From the NCBI GenBank assembly GCA_022578605.1, contig MU394082.1:1-64000 (forward strand): DNA of 64,000 nt, written 5' to 3'. Position 1 is the first letter of the stretch; each line of letters opens with the position of its first letter. The translations under genes and the position numbers were made by a program. This document shows positions 60,801 to 64,000 of the stretch, piece by piece. Below the pieces are notes generated by a model that was given only the letters and a program-made list of their open reading frames with translations, was not told the origin of the DNA and did no database searches. The DNA is from Camillea tinctor. Taxonomy: Eukaryota > Ascomycota > Sordariomycetes > Xylariales > Xylariaceae.

Positions 60801-63037
60801 AGCAAAAAACGACTCTCGGTCCGAAAAATAGACAAGTTTCCGCTCCCGACAGGTATCGATCTCGGGTTGATACCGCATTCTCATGGCCCGTCATCTCACC
60901 TCATCCCGTCCCATCCCCAATACAACCCCCGCCGCTGCCGCCTGCCGCCACCATTCTTGGGTGCCGTTGCAGCTGATCATCAATTTCAACGAACGTCGGT
61001 GAATCGCCACGTCGACGCAATCTCTCTGACGTCTAGGATGAACCACGTTCCTCTTATGGAGCAATGACTTGCCATCATCATGCGAGCTCTTTCCCTCTCT
61101 CATCCTCTCGCAGCGACACATACGTCCGTCCCATACGTACGTATTTCCTGGGCCTCACTTTTTTCCCCCCCACACGGGGAGGAGTGTGCTGAAGTTGGGT
61201 GTCTACAGATTTGGTAAAGAACCCGGCAGTAAGCTTCCCTATGGCGTTTTGTAATCTTGGGGTAAACTCTCACTAATGCTGGCTTATCCAGATATACCCG
61301 CAATACGGAGTATATTGCAGGTCAGGGGGTACTTGAGCCAGGGTTCGGGTGGCAGCCGGGATGCTTTCTTTTCTTTGCTTTTTTTCTCGTTTCCATTACC
61401 CCAAAACACATGATGGTGTGAGTACACTAGGGTTAGAAAGCAGCTGAGTCCGTCGCTGCTTTATATCTACCTGAAGAACTCTGATCTGTTTTGGAGGCAT
61501 CTAGAGCTGCATGCGTTCTCCCTCAATCAAGTGACTCGCGACGCTGTTGGCTTGTTGCCCCGGAATGCTAGAATGGTCCGTAACGCATATCACAAGGCCG
61601 GCCATGTACATAGCCCATGAGATCGGAGCTGCGATCTCTCCCCCCCGTCTGCCCAGGCCTTGGCGCGTCTGCTGCTGGTTTGCTGCCGGTTTGCTGCTCA
61701 ACGGCAAATTCCCCCTTACACTATATAGGCCATCCTGCTCCTTAACAGAGACGGCGTTTTAAGAATAGGTGAGGTCATTTTAGTTGAGATGTGGTCGATT
61801 TCTATAAGCGCCCCCGAGCCGTAGCTAGTGCTGTTACCTCGCTAGTCGAGTTATGAGCACTCAAGAAGACCGCTTATCTCAACCTCAAGTTGTGCTCGAG
61901 TGTGCATTAGCTCCAAGATCCCTACTATGTACATTGGCATATACATGCAAAGAGCTCAACGAAGAATGACAACAACGCCTTACCTGTCCAATGAACCTCT
62001 ATATCGTATATGACTTATCACCAACATAGCTGCATATGACAAACTCTCATTCCCAATCCTCTTCACATAGCCAATCGATCCCCAACTTAAGCCACTGAAT
62101 AAGCATTTTGCCCTGACGGCTGCGTCCGAGTCGGGTTCCGTACCATACCTCATTCTTAACCAGGGGGATGGAAAAGAAAATCAGAGGCAAGTGAAATGTG
62201 ATACCTAGGTACCCAGATTCTACTCAAGAAAAATGAGCACACCATTCTGCATGTATTCTGCCCCAATCCAGCCGAGTCAATGGTTAGCCAGTAGGAATAA
62301 CCTCCGTAGGCCCTCGATATTGAAATTTTCTGCAATGATCACACCTGTTGTACTATTTGTCCCCACCGCGGCCAACTTCTTGCAACAAGGCCTAGGTAGG
62401 TTGATCCAGATCCTTTTCTTGTAAACCTGGTCACCATGATCCGGCCCTACGGTAATGAAAAAAATGATAGCATGTATCATGATGTATTAGATCGACTAGA
62501 TGTAGCGAGGCGCAGCTGGCTAGCGGACCTCAGAGATCCGGGATGCAGTCTTCGAGTACACTAGGCCAAAGCGACGCCATACACACAAGAATCGACTGCT
62601 CACATATCTCATACCGATGCTTTCATGCACTATAGTTGGGTTGGAGATTTGGCCTACATTTCAAGGTCTCTTGAGAGGCTGAGACAAGATGGATGGAATA
62701 CACTTCTTCTCCTCTATGTACTCCTTTTTTATGTTTTTCTTTTCTTTTTTCCTTTGCACTTTATGATGGTGTATCTCATGGCCAGGTCTAGGCTAGGACA
62801 CCACATCCACTCGTGTTGTTTCCTTGTAATCAGGAGTAGATTGCGTAAAGCCAACTCATACCAGGTTCTTCACCGTTGAGTATATAAGACATCGTAGGTT
62901 CGACCTAGTGTAGTCTGGCCAGGCAGCCTTAAGCTCGTTCATCCACCGGCCTATAAAGTATATAAGCTGCCCTTTCAAGCGTACAAATATTAAGAGAGAC
63001 GTTGTCTCATTCATTTCCTAGCCCTCTACTTAGTATA
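57871..63037. other. 5 kb gene-poor region with weak gene relics
   Basis: No intact gene is supported. Coding-like scraps exist. On the minus strand at 60320-60756, two ORFs in different frames abut. At 59290-59645, several short frames on both strands read smoothly but are broken by stops. The rest is AT-rich with TACCTA-type motifs. No terminal repeats, reverse transcriptase or transposase motifs were found, and no RNA gene was recognised. Confidence 0.45.
60320..60756 (-). pseudogene. Possible frameshifted gene relic, unknown
   Basis: Two minus-strand ORFs meet with a short overlap: 60756-60508 (82 codons, with YELRLAPRSMHAKLVVLP) and 60532-60320 (GLKEGNLVKTKYFPLGHYRQ). A single shift would join them into about 145 residues. 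Composition is protein-like and not low-complexity, but I recognise no family. It may equally be chance. Confidence 0.25.
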
Positions 63038-63880
63038 ATGGCCATCCAGAGTGAGATAGAACGGTATCAGAACCACCGAGCCGCACCGTACCCAGATACG
63101 CCCAGATATCACACATCTAGTAAGGGGGTTCAATCGTCGGCACAACAGCCAAATCTACCGGCGAGACCCCTAACACGGAGACTTCAGCTACCAGGATATC
63201 GAGCACCCCTGAGTAGCTACTTTTCCCCACAAACTTGGCATAAATACCACAAGTCCTACAGCCGCCCGATAAGGGGATGTCTATTCGAGTCGCTGCCTAA
63301 GAGCATCATAGATAAAATCTGCTCATATGTGCCGTATGAGTACCTGCTGCTCCTGCGCCGAACCAACCACATAATGCTCACCCTCATCGACCCGTATCGG
63401 GCGCCGTACCACACGATGGTGTCGTGCGTGCTGCGCGCCGAGCGGGACTTCAGCCGGCACCACAATTCGCCGTACAACCTCGGCTGCTACACGTGCTTCC
63501 GTGTGCTGCCAGCCAGCGAATTTGCCTCGAACCAGCCCTCCGAGGTTATCGTACGGGAAAAGCTCACGGGCCACGAGACCATCGTCAACCTGCGCCGCTA
63601 TTGCATCGACTGCGGCCTGCGCGTCGGGTACCACGGCCCCGGCGACTTTCTGATGCGCCCCGGGGGCCAGAAGAGCTGGGTTTGCCGTTGCGGCGACGTC
63701 ATCAACTGGGACCGGGCCTCCCAGTGCGACGTCTGCAAGGCCATCTGCCCCTTCCAGTCCATGGCGGCGGCGCGGAAGAATGCTAGGAAGGACTACGGGC
63801 AGGCCAACGCGCCGCGGGCTAAGCTGAAAATAGTGTGCTCGTTGAGCCTAGAAGACATCACTGGACATGAGCTTTCTTAG
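63038..63880 (+). CDS. F-box-like protein with four Cys pairs, uncharacterised
   Basis: Single-exon ORF of 280 residues from the first ATG (the frame opens 12 codons earlier only with TTG). Residues 1-75 are Pro/Gln/Ser-rich. Residues about 82-118 resemble an F-box: LFESLPKSIIDKICSYV, then YLLLLRRTNHIMLTLIDP. The second half has four Cys pairs: C150/C153 (CYTC), C189/C192 (CIDC), C216/C218 (CRC) and C230/C233 (CDVC). These could bind two zinc ions. The part from about 120 on is much more GC-rich than the surroundings. An F-box would link a target to an SCF ubiquitin ligase, which is inference. No closer family is recognised. The 3' end lies 120 bases from the window edge. Confidence 0.75.
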   Translation: MAIQSEIERYQNHRAAPYPDTPRYHTSSKGVQSSAQQPNLPARPLTRRLQLPGYRAPLSSYFSPQTWHKYHKSYSRPIRGCLFESLPKSIIDKICSYVPYEYLLLLRRTNHIMLTLIDPYRAPYHTMVSCVLRAERDFSRHHNSPYNLGCYTCFRVLPASEFASNQPSEVIVREKLTGHETIVNLRRYCIDCGLRVGYHGPGDFLMRPGGQKSWVCRCGDVINWDRASQCDVCKAICPFQSMAAARKNARKDYGQANAPRAKLKIVCSLSLEDITGHELS

Positions 63881-64000
63881 GTCCTCTCTCGTACCCCCCT
63901 ATTATCATTCTTATTCGTAATATGAAGAGGGAAGGGGGGATTTTTGTAGATAGAATATTTGACTCTTTTGGTAACCATAGGACAAAAAAATGGGAATAGG

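Overview
This window is eukaryotic DNA from a filamentous ascomycete, most likely a Sordariomycete. I infer this from short GT-AG introns (about 50-200 nt) with CTAAC-type branch points, a fungal gene set (GID ligase subunit Rmd5, Stb6-like protein, Mdm38, Vps8, mitochondrial mS38/Cox24, a Zn2Cys6 regulator), a cyclophilin H of 182 residues and an MPP-beta of 477 residues close to the Neurospora sizes as I remember them, and intergenic DNA rich in the short motif TACCTAGGTA and its halves. No rRNA, tRNA, CRISPR array or intact transposon was found. All gene models were rebuilt by hand by joining reading frames across GT/AG sites. Every model closes in frame from ATG to stop.

Layout. 1.8-26 kb is a dense, mostly housekeeping block: rmd5 (-), stb6-like (+), mdm38/LETM1 (+), a secreted family PL4 rhamnogalacturonan lyase (-), vps8 (-), a GPALPP/DUF3752 protein (+) and a membrane RING-H2 ligase (-). 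26-33.7 kb is a gene-free stretch of simple repeats and AT-rich DNA. 33.7-45.2 kb is dense again: a small orphan ORF (-), cyclophilin H (+), mitochondrial processing peptidase beta (-), a GH36 raffinose-synthase-like protein (+, with a 10-N assembly gap inside an intron) and mS38/Cox24 (+). 46.2-64 kb looks more accessory: a secreted agmatinase-like ureohydrolase (-), a strongly decayed DUF3176-type membrane-protein pseudogene (+), a Zn2Cys6 transcription factor (+), an MFS transporter (-), a 5 kb gene-poor stretch with weak gene relics, and an F-box-like protein with four Cys pairs (+).

The genes form no single operon-like system. Themes are mitochondrial biogenesis (Mdm38, MPP-beta, mS38), protein turnover and trafficking (Rmd5, RING-H2 ligase, F-box protein, Vps8), and extracellular or carbohydrate metabolism (PL4 lyase, GH36 enzyme, secreted ureohydrolase). 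The transcription factor and MFS gene converge tail to tail. The most unusual content is the use of microexons (11, 22, 24, 26 and 35 nt) in three genes, the pseudogene with at least seven frame changes, a split and degenerate RING in Vps8, and the uncharacterised F-box/Cys-pair protein. I did not find a convincing new multi-gene system.
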